Position numbers and translations under genes: made by a program
The notes under the pieces: generated by a model
The model's database searches: none
Told to the model about the DNA's origin: nothing
What the model saw: only the letters and a program-made list of their open reading frames with translations
NCBI GenBank assembly: GCA_030653335.1
Contig: JAURZP010000001.1
Coordinates: 1-20,786 of the forward strand
DNA length: 20,786 nucleotides
Direction: 5' to 3'
DNA from: Methanoregula sp.
GTDB lineage: Archaea > Halobacteriota > Methanomicrobia > Methanomicrobiales > Methanospirillaceae
Shown here: positions 1 to 7,831 of the stretch, one piece after another
How the letters are laid out: each line of letters starts with the position of its first letter
How positions within the stretch are numbered: position 1 is the first letter of the stretch

Positions 1-63
1 AGAGTAGAAGAATAGAAATAAATTCATGCTCATTATGATTTAATAGAGAAAATTCGTCTCATG

Positions 64-97
64 CTTTGAACAATTAAAGTCTACCACAGATGAGGCT
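64..97 (+). repeat. Direct repeat copy 1 (34 bp)
   Basis: Begins CTTTGAACAATTAAAGTC and ends TGAGGCT. It matches 1094-1127 at 31 of 34 positions, with differences at 82, 88 and 90. The first half holds a short inverted repeat (CTTT...AAAG). The two copies bracket the response regulator gene. Confidence 0.85.
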
Positions 98-267
98 GGG
101 GAAAATACCTACAAATTAGCCTTATTTTGTCAAAATAACTCAAATTTCGACATATATTTCATTTATTAATTGAATTTTTTATCAACAATGCTCGATGGAT
201 GCGAAAAAAGCAAAAATATCTAATTAATGTTAACATTTTACACTCGGAATCATGATGAGTCATATTA

Positions 268-287
268 TTTTATATATGTGAAGGTGG
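268..287 (+). promoter_or_regulatory. Putative TATA box and SD of the response regulator
   Basis: TTTTATATATG (268-278) resembles an archaeal TATA box and lies about 30 bp before the ATG at 304. AAGGTGG (281-287) resembles a Shine-Dalgarno sequence but sits 16 nt from the ATG, which is long. If this TATA box is the one used, the transcript would start near 298 and exclude the SD-like motif, so only one of the two signals may be functional. Confidence 0.35.
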
Positions 288-303
288 AAGATTATTACCA
301 TCT

Positions 304-1080
304 ATGAATTCAAATATCCAATCAACAGAACGGAAAAAAACCATTAATGTTCTTGTTGTTGATGATGAACCATTTCTTGTAGATATAGCCCAGATTTTCC
401 TAGAAAAGAATAACTTCTGCACAGATTTTGCATATTCCGTTGATGAAGCACTCAAAAAGATTAGTCAATACCCATACGATATTATTGTATCCGATTATCA
501 AATGCCACAAAAAAACGGCATCGAATTATTAAAACAGGTTCGTGCAACCAACCCTACGTTACCATTCATCCTCTTTACTGGTAGAAGTAGGGAAGAAATT
601 GCTATTCTGGCACTAAATGAAGGTGCGGATTTCTATATACAGAAAGGTGGAGATCCAAAAGCCCAATTCATGGAACTCTCCCACAAAATTCGTCGAGCAG
701 TTGAACGGAAAGACAATGCCAATGCAATTGAAGAACGTAATGAGATACTTAGCGCGATTCTTGCTGCTTCACCATATGGGGTTACCTTAGTAAAAAACCG
801 AACGGTTCAATGGGTTAATGCGTCTCTGGCATTGATGCTCGGGTACAATACCAAGGAATTAATTGGTATACCTGTTCGGAATTTATACGCGACTGAAGAA
901 GACTATGTTGCTGCGGGAAAGCAGATCATGTCAGAACTGGATGAAAATGGGCAGTCAAAAATTCACGCACGACTCATTCGGAAGAACGGATCGCTGATGG
1001 AATGCAAAATTCAGATGGCATGTCTTAATACAAAAAATCCTTTATACACTAGAATGGTAACTATCACTGAAAAACACTAA
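304..1080 (+). CDS. Response regulator: receiver domain plus PAS domain
   Basis: A 258-aa cytoplasmic signalling protein. Residues about 13-135 form a CheY-like receiver: acidic pair D20-D21, phosphoacceptor D64 in VSDYQMP, switch threonine T92 in LFTGRS, and conserved K114. A PAS domain follows (about 148-258, with ILAASPYGVTLV and LMLGYNTKELIG). The protein ends there, with no HisKA/ATPase or DNA-binding output domain. Receiver-PAS proteins of this kind are common in Methanomicrobiales and are thought to relay signals by protein contact; the partner kinase is not evident here. No in-frame alternative start lies just upstream of ATG 304. The gene is clearly more AT-rich than dcd and thrS downstream and is bracketed by direct repeats, so it may be a mobile or duplicated cassette (inference). 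Confidence 0.88.
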   Translation: MNSNIQSTERKKTINVLVVDDEPFLVDIAQIFLEKNNFCTDFAYSVDEALKKISQYPYDIIVSDYQMPQKNGIELLKQVRATNPTLPFILFTGRSREEIAILALNEGADFYIQKGGDPKAQFMELSHKIRRAVERKDNANAIEERNEILSAILAASPYGVTLVKNRTVQWVNASLALMLGYNTKELIGIPVRNLYATEEDYVAAGKQIMSELDENGQSKIHARLIRKNGSLMECKIQMACLNTKNPLYTRMVTITEKH

Positions 1081-1093
1081 ATGACTCACAAGA

Positions 1094-1127
1094 CTTTGAA
1101 CAATTAAAGTCAACCACGGCTGAGGCT
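1094..1127 (+). repeat. Direct repeat copy 2 (34 bp)
   Basis: Second copy of the 64-97 repeat, starting 14 bp after the response regulator stop. Here the inverted repeat is slightly longer: GACTTT at 1092-1097 pairs with AAAGTC at 1106-1111 around an 8-nt loop, so an RNA hairpin is possible. Confidence 0.85.
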
Positions 1128-1410
1128 TTTCGCTCTCTTTCTCTCAAGATATAATTTTTAATATTTTCACAATCAATTGTGTGTTATTAAAAAACTCGCA
1201 AACGCAAAAAAAATTCCATAAATTTTTTCAGAGATTTTTAAATGGGCTTTTTTCCGTTGGCATCGACTTTTCCTACACCGGACATTATTTTGTGTCAGCA
1301 CTGTCCAGTCAGATAATCGCGAGATCAAGCTTGATCAACTCTATCCTTTTTATCCCACAACTGCGCCGGAATGATCCCCTTATGACCGATCAGCGCCAAT
1401 CCTGTAGCCA
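1128..1410. other. Gap between response regulator and dcd
   Basis: AT-rich at the left, closer to the dcd base composition at the right. No convincing gene: the 77-codon open frame starting at 1181 has an implausible low-complexity translation. A T-rich TATA-like CCTTTTTATC (1345-1354) and CCCTTATGAC (about 1377-1386) are candidate promoter elements for dcd. Confidence 0.45.
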
Positions 1411-1968
1411 ATGATTCTCGTGGACTGGCAGCTCCTTGATCGCATAGAACGGGGCTTTATCAAAATCGATCCGTACGATCCTGCACTCGTGCAGCCCAAC
1501 TCTGTCGATATCCGGCTCGGCAACCATTTTGTCTGGTACAAGCCGGGCACAGCAGTGATTGACCCATATAACCAGGACAGTGTCACATCAGATGTAGAAG
1601 AGGTGCACGCAGACTCGTTCATCCTCAATCCCGGCCAGTTCATTCTTGCCGAAACAAAGGAATGCATAGAATTACCGGACAACATCGTTGCAACAATTGA
1701 AGGAAAATCCAGCATCGCCCGGCTTGGCATTACCCTCCACCAGACGGGGGGCTGGATCGATGCCGGGTTCCGGGGCACGATCACGCTTGAGATGGCAAAC
1801 GTCAACGCCCGCCCGGTAAAGATCTACGCAGGCATGCCGATCGGCCAGCTGGTCTTCTACACAACCGAGCGGGCAGAGAAACCCTACTTTAAAAAGGGCG
1901 ATGCAAAATATCTCGACCAGCGGCAGGCAACACTGTCGCGATACCATGCGAATAAGAAAATTTCTTGA
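1411..1968 (+). CDS. dcd: dCTP deaminase (possibly bifunctional dCTP deaminase/dUTPase)
   Basis: 185 aa, close to the usual archaeal length. It deaminates dCTP to dUTP on the route to dTTP in the cytoplasm, acting as a trimer. Family motifs are clear: EGKSSIARLGI (S100, S101, R104), HQTGGWIDAGFRGTITLE with catalytic glutamate E127, and GMPIGQLVFY. The HQT-GWIDAGF-G-ITLE segment resembles the bifunctional Methanocaldococcus jannaschii enzyme (MJ0430), which also hydrolyses dUTP, more than the monofunctional E. coli Dcd (HVTAHRIDPGW); bifunctionality is inference. There is no SD before ATG 1411, so the transcript may be leaderless. thrS follows on the same strand after 121 bp but has its own promoter signals. 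Confidence 0.95.
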   Translation: MILVDWQLLDRIERGFIKIDPYDPALVQPNSVDIRLGNHFVWYKPGTAVIDPYNQDSVTSDVEEVHADSFILNPGQFILAETKECIELPDNIVATIEGKSSIARLGITLHQTGGWIDAGFRGTITLEMANVNARPVKIYAGMPIGQLVFYTTERAEKPYFKKGDAKYLDQRQATLSRYHANKKIS

Positions 1969-2030
1969 TCTGCTGATACTAAAGCGGATCCTGAAAACTG
2001 TACATCCATTATGATGGTGCCGGGTTAAGC

Positions 2031-2085
2031 ACTATATATCTTAAAAACCCATTTTATGCAGATGATCATACAGATTCGGAGATGA
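2031..2085 (+). promoter_or_regulatory. Promoter (TATA) and SD of thrS
   Basis: ACTATATATCTTAAA (2031-2045) is a strong TATA-like box. GGAGATGA (2078-2085) matches the archaeal SD consensus GGAGGTGA at 7 of 8 positions and is well spaced from ATG 2090. A leadered thrS transcript starting near 2060-2065 is likely. Confidence 0.6.
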
Positions 2086-2089
2086 AATA

Positions 2090-3922
2090 ATGCGACTTCT
2101 TCTCATTCATTCAGATTACATAGAATACGAAGCTAAAAAGCGGACAAAGATTGCGGAGGAGTGCTCGGTTCTTTCAGACAGGGAAGAAGAAGCACTCACC
2201 GTTTTCTGCGCAGTAGAATCGATCGATGAGGAAGACCTTGAAGGGGTAGTCCTTCAGGCTATTGCTGAAGTAAAAAAGACGGCCGGCCAGGTCAACGTCA
2301 CGAAGATCGTTGTCTACCCTTACGCCCACCTCTCCAGCGATCTCTCCTCACCGGAAACCGCAGTTACCGTGCTCAAGGCCCTCAAGACCGGTCTTGAAGG
2401 CGAAGGGTTTGCCGTCAAGCGTGCACCCTTTGGCTGGTACAAATCCTTCAAACTCTCCTGCAAGGGCCACCCGCTCTCGGAGCTTTCAAAGACGATTGTT
2501 CCCGGCGAGATAACGGTCAAGAAGGAGAAGGCAGAGGTCACCCATGACTGGTTCGTACTGACTCCTGACGGGAAGCAACACGACTACAAGGAGTACCTCA
2601 ACGACACGCCCTTTGGCTGCATGGTCAAAAAGGAACTCGGGGTTGCTGTCCCGGTCGGCGGCGACCCGGCCCACGTGGACCTGATGCGTGCAAAGGAGCT
2701 CGTGGACTATGAGCCCGCGAGCGATGTCGGCTGCCTCCGCTGGCTGCCCAAAGGCAAGATCGTCCGCGACCTGCTCGCCGATTACGTGCTCCGCCTCGTG
2801 CTGGACTATGGCGGCTCACCGGTCGAGACCCCGGTCATGTACGACCTTGGCGACAAGGCAATCTGCGAGCACGCCGCAAAGTTTGGCGAGCGCCAGTACC
2901 GCTTCAAGTCCAACAACCGGGACATGATGCTCAGGTTCGCGGCCTGTTTTGGCATGTTCTCGATCATGCGTGACATGCACATCTCGCCCAACCACCTCCC
3001 GATGAAGATGTACGAGCTCTCCACCTACTCCTTCCGCCACGAGCAGAGGGGAGAAGTCATCGGCTTAAAGCGCCTCCGGTGCTTCACGATGCCCGATATG
3101 CACTCGCTCTGCCTTGACATGCCGCAGGCGCTCAAGTGTTTCGAGGAGCAGCTTGCGATGGGCTGGCAGACCGGCAGGGACTTCGAGACAGAGCTCGTTG
3201 CCGCATTCCGCTGCACGAAGGACTTCTACGCAGAGCACGAGGCATGGGTAAAGAAGATCGTAAAGGAATCCAACTGCCCGATGCTCATCGAGATCCTATC
3301 CGACCGTGTCCACTACTGGATTGCAAAGATCGACCTCGCCGCAATCGACGGCCAGAAGCGCCCTATCGAGAACCCGACCGTCCAGATCGATGTCGAGTCC
3401 TCGACCCGGTTTGCCATCAAGTACCACAAGGAAGACGGGACCCCCATCTACCCCCCCATTCTCCACTGCTCCCCAACGGGCAGTGTCGAGCGCGTGATCT
3501 GCGCTATCCTTGAAAACATCTCCACCCAGAAGGTCCCCGCACTCCCCACGTGGCTCTCCCCTTCACAAGTGCGGGTGATACCGGTTACCGAACGTCACAC
3601 TGCATTTGCCGCAGAGATCTGTGCTGCGATCAATGCCGCACAGGTCCGGTGCGATATGGATGACCGTGAAGAGAGTGTGGGCAAGAAGGTTCGCGAAGCA
3701 GGCATGGACTGGGTGCCCTACGTGATCGTTATCGGTGATGAGGAGATCGCATCGAAGAAGCTCACCGTGACTATAAGGAAGAAGTCGCAACCCAACAAGC
3801 CGTTTAAAGAGCAACTTTCCATCGATGCACTCATCGCAGCAGTGCACAATGATACAAAGGGTATGCCGTTCCGCCCGCTCTATACACCGCGCAAATTATC
3901 GATGAAGGCCCGGTATATCTAA
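2090..3922 (+). CDS. thrS: Threonyl-tRNA synthetase, archaeal type
   Basis: A 610-aa class II aminoacyl-tRNA synthetase that charges tRNA-Thr. The N-terminal about 140 residues (MRLLLIHSDYIEYEAKKRT...) are the archaeal editing domain, which has a D-aminoacyl-tRNA deacylase fold and removes mischarged Ser. It replaces the bacterial TGS/N2 domains. The catalytic core carries motif 2 (YSFRHEQRGEVIGL, R316) and motif 3 (GSVERVI, R468). The zinc ligands that select threonine are C286, H338 and H459, with spacing close to C334/H385/H511 of the E. coli enzyme. The C-terminal about 110 residues (PSQVRVIPVTERHTAFAAEI...) form the anticodon-binding domain. The start is supported by the SD at 2078-2085. 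A T7 tract follows the stop. Confidence 0.97.
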   Translation: MRLLLIHSDYIEYEAKKRTKIAEECSVLSDREEEALTVFCAVESIDEEDLEGVVLQAIAEVKKTAGQVNVTKIVVYPYAHLSSDLSSPETAVTVLKALKTGLEGEGFAVKRAPFGWYKSFKLSCKGHPLSELSKTIVPGEITVKKEKAEVTHDWFVLTPDGKQHDYKEYLNDTPFGCMVKKELGVAVPVGGDPAHVDLMRAKELVDYEPASDVGCLRWLPKGKIVRDLLADYVLRLVLDYGGSPVETPVMYDLGDKAICEHAAKFGERQYRFKSNNRDMMLRFAACFGMFSIMRDMHISPNHLPMKMYELSTYSFRHEQRGEVIGLKRLRCFTMPDMHSLCLDMPQALKCFEEQLAMGWQTGRDFETELVAAFRCTKDFYAEHEAWVKKIVKESNCPMLIEILSDRVHYWIAKIDLAAIDGQKRPIENPTVQIDVESSTRFAIKYHKEDGTPIYPPILHCSPTGSVERVICAILENISTQKVPALPTWLSPSQVRVIPVTERHTAFAAEICAAINAAQVRCDMDDREESVGKKVREAGMDWVPYVIVIGDEEIASKKLTVTIRKKSQPNKPFKEQLSIDALIAAVHNDTKGMPFRPLYTPRKLSMKARYI

Positions 3923-3927
3923 AATCC

Positions 3928-3934
3928 TTTTTTT
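3928..3934 (+). terminator. Poly-T terminator after thrS
   Basis: Seven consecutive T begin 6 nt after the thrS stop codon. This is typical of archaeal intrinsic termination, which needs only a T-tract. The next gene is convergent. Confidence 0.5.
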
Positions 3935-4003
3935 GACTTGTCCATTGCCGCAACGCATTTTTATCAGGCAAGGAACAGGCGGTTCATCCCCAATAACAAA
4001 GAT

Positions 4004-5806
4004 TTAAGCGTCATTGGTCTTCACTGCCAAAGACCGGGTTTTAGGGAGGTGAATGGTAAACGTGCTCCCCAGGTTCACGATACTGTCCACACTGATGTAA
4101 CCGCCATGCATCTGGATGTATTTTTTTGCAATGGATAAAGAGAGCCCGATGCGATCATATTTCCTGCTGATATTGCCGGAATCCGGCAACTTGAAGGGTT
4201 CAAAGATCTCATCGAGCTGGGTGTTGGTAATACCAATACCATTGTCCTGAATCGAAATCCTGTGCATCTTGTCTGAAGTGCCTGACTGGTACGAGATCCG
4301 TATCTTTCTTGGAGGCTTTGAATAGTTGACGGCATTGGAGAGCATCGACTCGATGACAGTTGATATTTTGCCGGGATCCGCTTCGAACGTCAGATTAGAA
4401 GGGATGTCTATAGTCAGGTTGGCTTTTGTTGCATATCCTCCTGCATTGATGATCGACTGGACCATTCTCTCCGGAGAGAACGTCGAGTAGTTCAGCGGGA
4501 TCTTGCCTGCATCAAGTACGGAGAGCTCGAGCATCTGGTTGATGATCTGGCGCTCGTGATCAACACTTTTTGCACAGCGATCAAGGATGACTCTGGTCTC
4601 TTCGGTGACACCGTACGCTTGCGGATCTCCGGTGAGGAGATTTAAGTATCCCATGATCGGCTGAAGGGGGGTGCGCAACTCGTCAGCAACCGTACTGATG
4701 AGACCGCGACTTCGTTCATTAACCTGCTCTATGTCTTCTTTGAGCTGCTCCTTTTCCGTGATATCAACCAAATTGATCAATAGAGAAGTCTCGCCTTTTT
4801 GCTGAATTGGGGAGAAGAATGCGGCTGCTAACCGGATCTCACCGTTTTTTGAGAGAAACCTGTACTCCACTTTGTTATTCTTCCCATCCGGATTCTCAAG
4901 TTGTGCCGGGATATTAAGAAAGTCTGCCCTGTCATCATTATGAATGAACATGAGCAGATCCTGACCTGCAAGTTCATCGGCATCGTAACCCGAAAAGTTT
5001 TGAAACGCAGGATTGGTGTAAGCGATCTTCTGATTGCTGGTGATGATGATACAGGTTGGAGAGCTCTCAGTTACCTGCTGGTAACGGATATAGTTCTCTT
5101 CTGCAGCCTGCTCAAGGCGCTTGCGCTTGTTGATATCGATCACCGAACAGCTCACCAGGTTGTCACTTACCCGTCTCCATGAGAGGTTTACCCAGAGCGG
5201 TTCTTTGTCCTTACTAATAAATTGGGTTTCGAAATTAATCACATCCTCGCTCGAACCTAAATACTCAAAGAATCTGCGCTGATCATCTTTAGAGACGAAT
5301 AACCGGGGAAGTGTCATGCTGGTAAATTCTTCTGGAGTGTAACCCAACATCTGCGACAGGTAATTGTTGGTCATACGGATTGCAAAGCTGTTCTGGTCAA
5401 ACAGGACAATTCCCAGTAATGAAGTCTCAAAGATACTCCGGTAGCGTGCTTCGCTACGGTTCACTTTTTCTGTGAAATGTGCCACAACCACAGTAATACA
5501 GATGAAAAGAATTGCCTGTCCTGTAGCGTAGATTAAAAGACCGGTATCCGGAAAAAGGTTAACATAGGCCAGTATCTCGTACGCTACGGCACAAAAACCG
5601 GCAAGGAATACCCCCCATCTGGGGTAGAAATACGTTGCATACAGAAGGGGAAAGAAAAAGAGCTGGGCGGAGATATTTACAATGTTTCCCTTAAGGGAGA
5701 CAACAGTGATTGCAATACAGCAGAGGGTCAGGGAAAAGATGACAATCAGTCGTACAAGGTCTGTATGTGAAATATTGATTTGGGAGAGGGAGACATACCG
5801 GGCCAT
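4004..5806 (-). CDS. Membrane PAS-PAS sensor histidine kinase-like protein lacking the phosphoacceptor His
   Basis: 600 aa. Four hydrophobic segments (about 17-38, 45-62, 64-82, 90-111) form an N-terminal membrane unit. Two PAS domains follow (about 119-232 and 240-355), then a HisKA-like helical pair (about 362-430) and a HATPase domain (about 470-590). The ATPase has an N-box (ESMLSNAVNYS), G1 (DNGIGI) and F-box (IFEPF). The H-box reads TVADELRTPLQPIMGYL: the usual SHELRTPL histidine is Asp (D375, codon GAC). The G2 region, usually GTGLGLSI, reads DRIGLSLSI. The ORF is otherwise intact, so this is a changed protein, not a broken gene. It may act by ATP-dependent conformational change, as a regulator of another kinase, or use another residue. 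No response regulator adjoins it; it follows purB on the same strand after 172 bp and probably has its own promoter. Confidence 0.87.
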   Translation of the reverse strand: MARYVSLSQINISHTDLVRLIVIFSLTLCCIAITVVSLKGNIVNISAQLFFFPLLYATYFYPRWGVFLAGFCAVAYEILAYVNLFPDTGLLIYATGQAILFICITVVVAHFTEKVNRSEARYRSIFETSLLGIVLFDQNSFAIRMTNNYLSQMLGYTPEEFTSMTLPRLFVSKDDQRRFFEYLGSSEDVINFETQFISKDKEPLWVNLSWRRVSDNLVSCSVIDINKRKRLEQAAEENYIRYQQVTESSPTCIIITSNQKIAYTNPAFQNFSGYDADELAGQDLLMFIHNDDRADFLNIPAQLENPDGKNNKVEYRFLSKNGEIRLAAAFFSPIQQKGETSLLINLVDITEKEQLKEDIEQVNERSRGLISTVADELRTPLQPIMGYLNLLTGDPQAYGVTEETRVILDRCAKSVDHERQIINQMLELSVLDAGKIPLNYSTFSPERMVQSIINAGGYATKANLTIDIPSNLTFEADPGKISTVIESMLSNAVNYSKPPRKIRISYQSGTSDKMHRISIQDNGIGITNTQLDEIFEPFKLPDSGNISRKYDRIGLSLSIAKKYIQMHGGYISVDSIVNLGSTFTIHLPKTRSLAVKTNDA

Positions 5807-5945
5807 TGATATTTCCGTTGTTGATTGTATTAGGAGATAAAGGTTCTATGTTTTATGTGAAACCATACCGCAAGAATCGAGAAGTGAGCCTGCCGGTGCC
5901 AATCGTTATTTCAATCCACCATTAACGAATCATCAAGAGACACTT

Positions 5946-5954
5946 AAAAAAAAA
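5946..5954 (-). terminator. Poly-T terminator after purB
   Basis: A9 on the + strand is T9 on the minus strand, starting about 25 nt past the purB stop. It probably ends the purB transcript before the sensor kinase gene. Confidence 0.5.
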
Positions 5955-5978
5955 TGTGAGAAAACGTGCGCTTTGTCT

Positions 5979-7319
5979 TTATGTGCAGAGGGGAGAGAGT
6001 TTTTCAATCACGCGTTCAACCTGCATGACAGATGTGCCGATGTAAGTGTCCGGGTTGAGTAGTGCTGCGATATCACTTTTTGAACAGTAACACACGATTT
6101 CCGGGTCAGCTCCCAGCACATCCGAGAGTGGCCGGTTCTCGGCCAGCGCCTGCATGCTCGCCATCCGGACCCGCTCGTGCGAATCCTGGCGGTTCATGCC
6201 TCGTTTTGTCAGCTCGATCATGACCGATTCAGCCATGTTGATCCCGTGGAGGAAGCCAAGGTTCCTACGGATTGCGGCGCGGTTGATCACGAGACCATCG
6301 AGCACGTTTGCCATCAGCCTCAGGCAGTGATCGGTGAGGATCGATGCCTCAGGGAACAGTACCCGCTCGCAGGAAGAGTTGGTGAGATCGCGCTCGTCCC
6401 AAAGCGTGTTGTTCTGGAGCGCTGGTTCTACTGCGGACCGGATGATGCGGGCAAGACCGCAGACCTGCTCTGATTTGATGGGGTTTCTCTTGTGCGGCAT
6501 GGTGGAGGAGCCCACCTGCTTTGCCCCAAACGCTTCCTCAACTTCCCCGATCTCAGTCCGCTGGAGCGAACGAACCTCGATGCCGATCTTGTCGAGCGTA
6601 GTTGCAACACCTGCGCAGAACATGAAATATTCCGCGTACCGGTCGCGGGAGATCACCTGGTTTGAGACGTCCACCGAGCTCATGCCGAGGTACTCCATCA
6701 TGGTCTCCTGTACTTCCATCCCTTTTGGCCCGAGTGCTGCCTGTGTACCGACCGCACCTGTCATCTGTCCGACTACGACCCTTGGGCGCATCTGTTCGAG
6801 GCGCCCGATGTGCCGTCCAATCTCGCTTGCCCAGATGGCAAAGCGGAGGCCGTAAGTTGTCGGGACACCGTGCTGGCCATGGGTCCTGCCGATGCAGACC
6901 AGCGATTTGGTCTCAGCGGATCGTTTGAGGAGGATTCCCAACAGCTGTCGAAGTTTCTCATCGATCAGGTCCAGTGTCTGCTTCAGCTGGAGCCCTGTTG
7001 CGGTGTCGAGGATGTCGTTGCTTGTTGCACCGTAATGCACCCAGCGCCCGGAATCTCCGGTTACTTCCGAGATCGCTTTTACGATCGCCATCATGTCATG
7101 GCTGATCTCAAGCTCGATTGCCTTTGCCCGTTCGAGCGAGGCATTGTGGGCCTTCTCGCTGATCTCTACTGCTGCGGCTGCCGGGATCATGCCGTGGTGA
7201 GCCTCGGCCTTTGCCAGTGCAACTTCGGCGGCGACTACGCAGGAGAACCGGTTCTTTTCACTCCAGACGGCACGCATCTCTTTTGTGCCGTAGCGCTCTT
7301 CTATGGGGTGGACTGCCAT
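5979..7319 (-). CDS. purB: Adenylosuccinate lyase
   Basis: 446 aa, normal length for the fumarase/aspartase-superfamily lyase. It releases fumarate from adenylosuccinate and from SAICAR, two steps of purine synthesis, as a cytoplasmic homotetramer. The signature loop GSSTMPHKRNPIKSEQ is intact, as are TSNDILDT and GRTHGQHGVPTTYG, which carries the conserved histidine. The N-terminus MAVHPIEERYGTKEM is typical, supporting ATG 7319. No SD precedes it; a TATA-like element at 7341-7350 lies about 25 bp upstream, suggesting a leaderless transcript. Downstream is a T9 tract, then the sensor kinase. No other purine gene is in the window. Confidence 0.97.
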   Translation of the reverse strand: MAVHPIEERYGTKEMRAVWSEKNRFSCVVAAEVALAKAEAHHGMIPAAAAVEISEKAHNASLERAKAIELEISHDMMAIVKAISEVTGDSGRWVHYGATSNDILDTATGLQLKQTLDLIDEKLRQLLGILLKRSAETKSLVCIGRTHGQHGVPTTYGLRFAIWASEIGRHIGRLEQMRPRVVVGQMTGAVGTQAALGPKGMEVQETMMEYLGMSSVDVSNQVISRDRYAEYFMFCAGVATTLDKIGIEVRSLQRTEIGEVEEAFGAKQVGSSTMPHKRNPIKSEQVCGLARIIRSAVEPALQNNTLWDERDLTNSSCERVLFPEASILTDHCLRLMANVLDGLVINRAAIRRNLGFLHGINMAESVMIELTKRGMNRQDSHERVRMASMQALAENRPLSDVLGADPEIVCYCSKSDIAALLNPDTYIGTSVMQVERVIEKLSPLCT

Positions 7320-7340
7320 GGGTAGAAATGGGTTGTTTTG

Positions 7341-7350
7341 GGATATAGTG
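7341..7350 (-). promoter_or_regulatory. TATA-like element of purB
   Basis: On the minus strand this reads CACTATATCC. It is centred about 26 bp before ATG 7319, the spacing expected if transcription starts at or within a few bases of the start codon. Confidence 0.45.
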
Positions 7351-7411
7351 GTTTATGGTGCGGGGTGCCGGCATCGTACACAATCTAAAAGATTTTTAAA
7401 AACAGCTGCCC

Positions 7412-7684
7412 TCATTCCTCTTCTGATTCCTCCGGGTCCCATGCACCATCGCAATACACCACATATTCACAATTATTTTTCAGGCAGTCAACACCCACCA
7501 TTTTTTGGCAAAATACAGGTGGACTGGGTTTGGGAAATGTGGGATCGTAATCCGGGTTGTCAACTTTTTCGTGATCCTCAAAAAACCCTTTTTCCGGGTC
7601 GAGCGTGAAATAATATTTTTCACTTTTACGATCATATTCCCAGTAAATCCCGCAATACAGTTCAACGACAACAAATTTCCTCAT
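7412..7684 (-). CDS. Small acidic hypothetical protein
   Basis: 90 aa, not recognised. The protein is acidic, rich in Tyr, Pro and Asp/Glu, ends in EESEEE, and has five cysteines, four of them in the C-terminal third (CQKMVGVDCLKNNCEYVVYC). That arrangement could bind a metal or form a small cysteine-stabilised fold, but no known motif is seen. No signal peptide or membrane segment is evident. Translation is supported by an SD-like GGTGGTGAG just before ATG 7684 on the minus strand. It lies 92 bp upstream of purB on the same strand and is divergent from the vapBC pair. It marks the edge between housekeeping and accessory DNA. The frame could still be spurious, since a 101-codon frame opposes it. 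Confidence 0.55.
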   Translation of the reverse strand: MRKFVVVELYCGIYWEYDRKSEKYYFTLDPEKGFFEDHEKVDNPDYDPTFPKPSPPVFCQKMVGVDCLKNNCEYVVYCDGAWDPEESEEE

Positions 7685-7751
7685 CCGCTCACCACCATCC
7701 GCGTACGAAATTTTGAGATGAGACCATACAATCTTTGTAGTCGCGGTTCTG

Positions 7752-7779
7752 TGTAACGACGGTTTCCCAGTCCGTTACA
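7752..7779. repeat. Inverted repeat in divergent intergenic region
   Basis: TGTAACG (7752-7758) and CGTTACA (7773-7779) are perfect 7-bp arms around 14 nt, between the divergent 7684 gene and vapB. Its position fits a regulatory site or hairpin; function unknown. Confidence 0.4.
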
Positions 7780-7802
7780 GTTTCTCTAAGAAACGTTAAT
7801 AA

Positions 7803-7824
7803 TGTAAAATGTATACATTACACA
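7803..7824. promoter_or_regulatory. Palindromic operator candidate of vapBC
   Basis: A perfect 12-bp palindrome AATGTATACATT (7808-7819) sits inside an imperfect 22-bp palindrome (7803-7824, mismatched at two position pairs) ending 8 bp before the vapB start. RHH antitoxins typically repress their own operon by binding such palindromes. The TATA-like TTAATAATG lies at about 7797-7804, so bound repressor would block the transcription start. Confidence 0.5.
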
Positions 7825-7831
7825 TACTACT

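Larger units (their letters stand above)
1..303. other. AT-rich intergenic region upstream of the response regulator
   Basis: No gene is supported here. The stretch is strongly AT-rich. It contains the left copy of a 34-bp direct repeat (64-97), a short palindrome ATCATGAT near 249-256, and the likely promoter and leader of the response regulator. A TATA-like TTTTATATATG lies at 268-278 and an SD-like AAGGTGG at 281-287. Confidence 0.6.

Noticed and set aside
1181..1414. 77-codon + frame before dcd
   Set aside because: Translation is low-complexity, overlaps the dcd start and the likely promoter, and has no motif.
1380..1947. Minus-strand frames opposite dcd
   Set aside because: Antisense shadows of a well-supported gene, without motifs.
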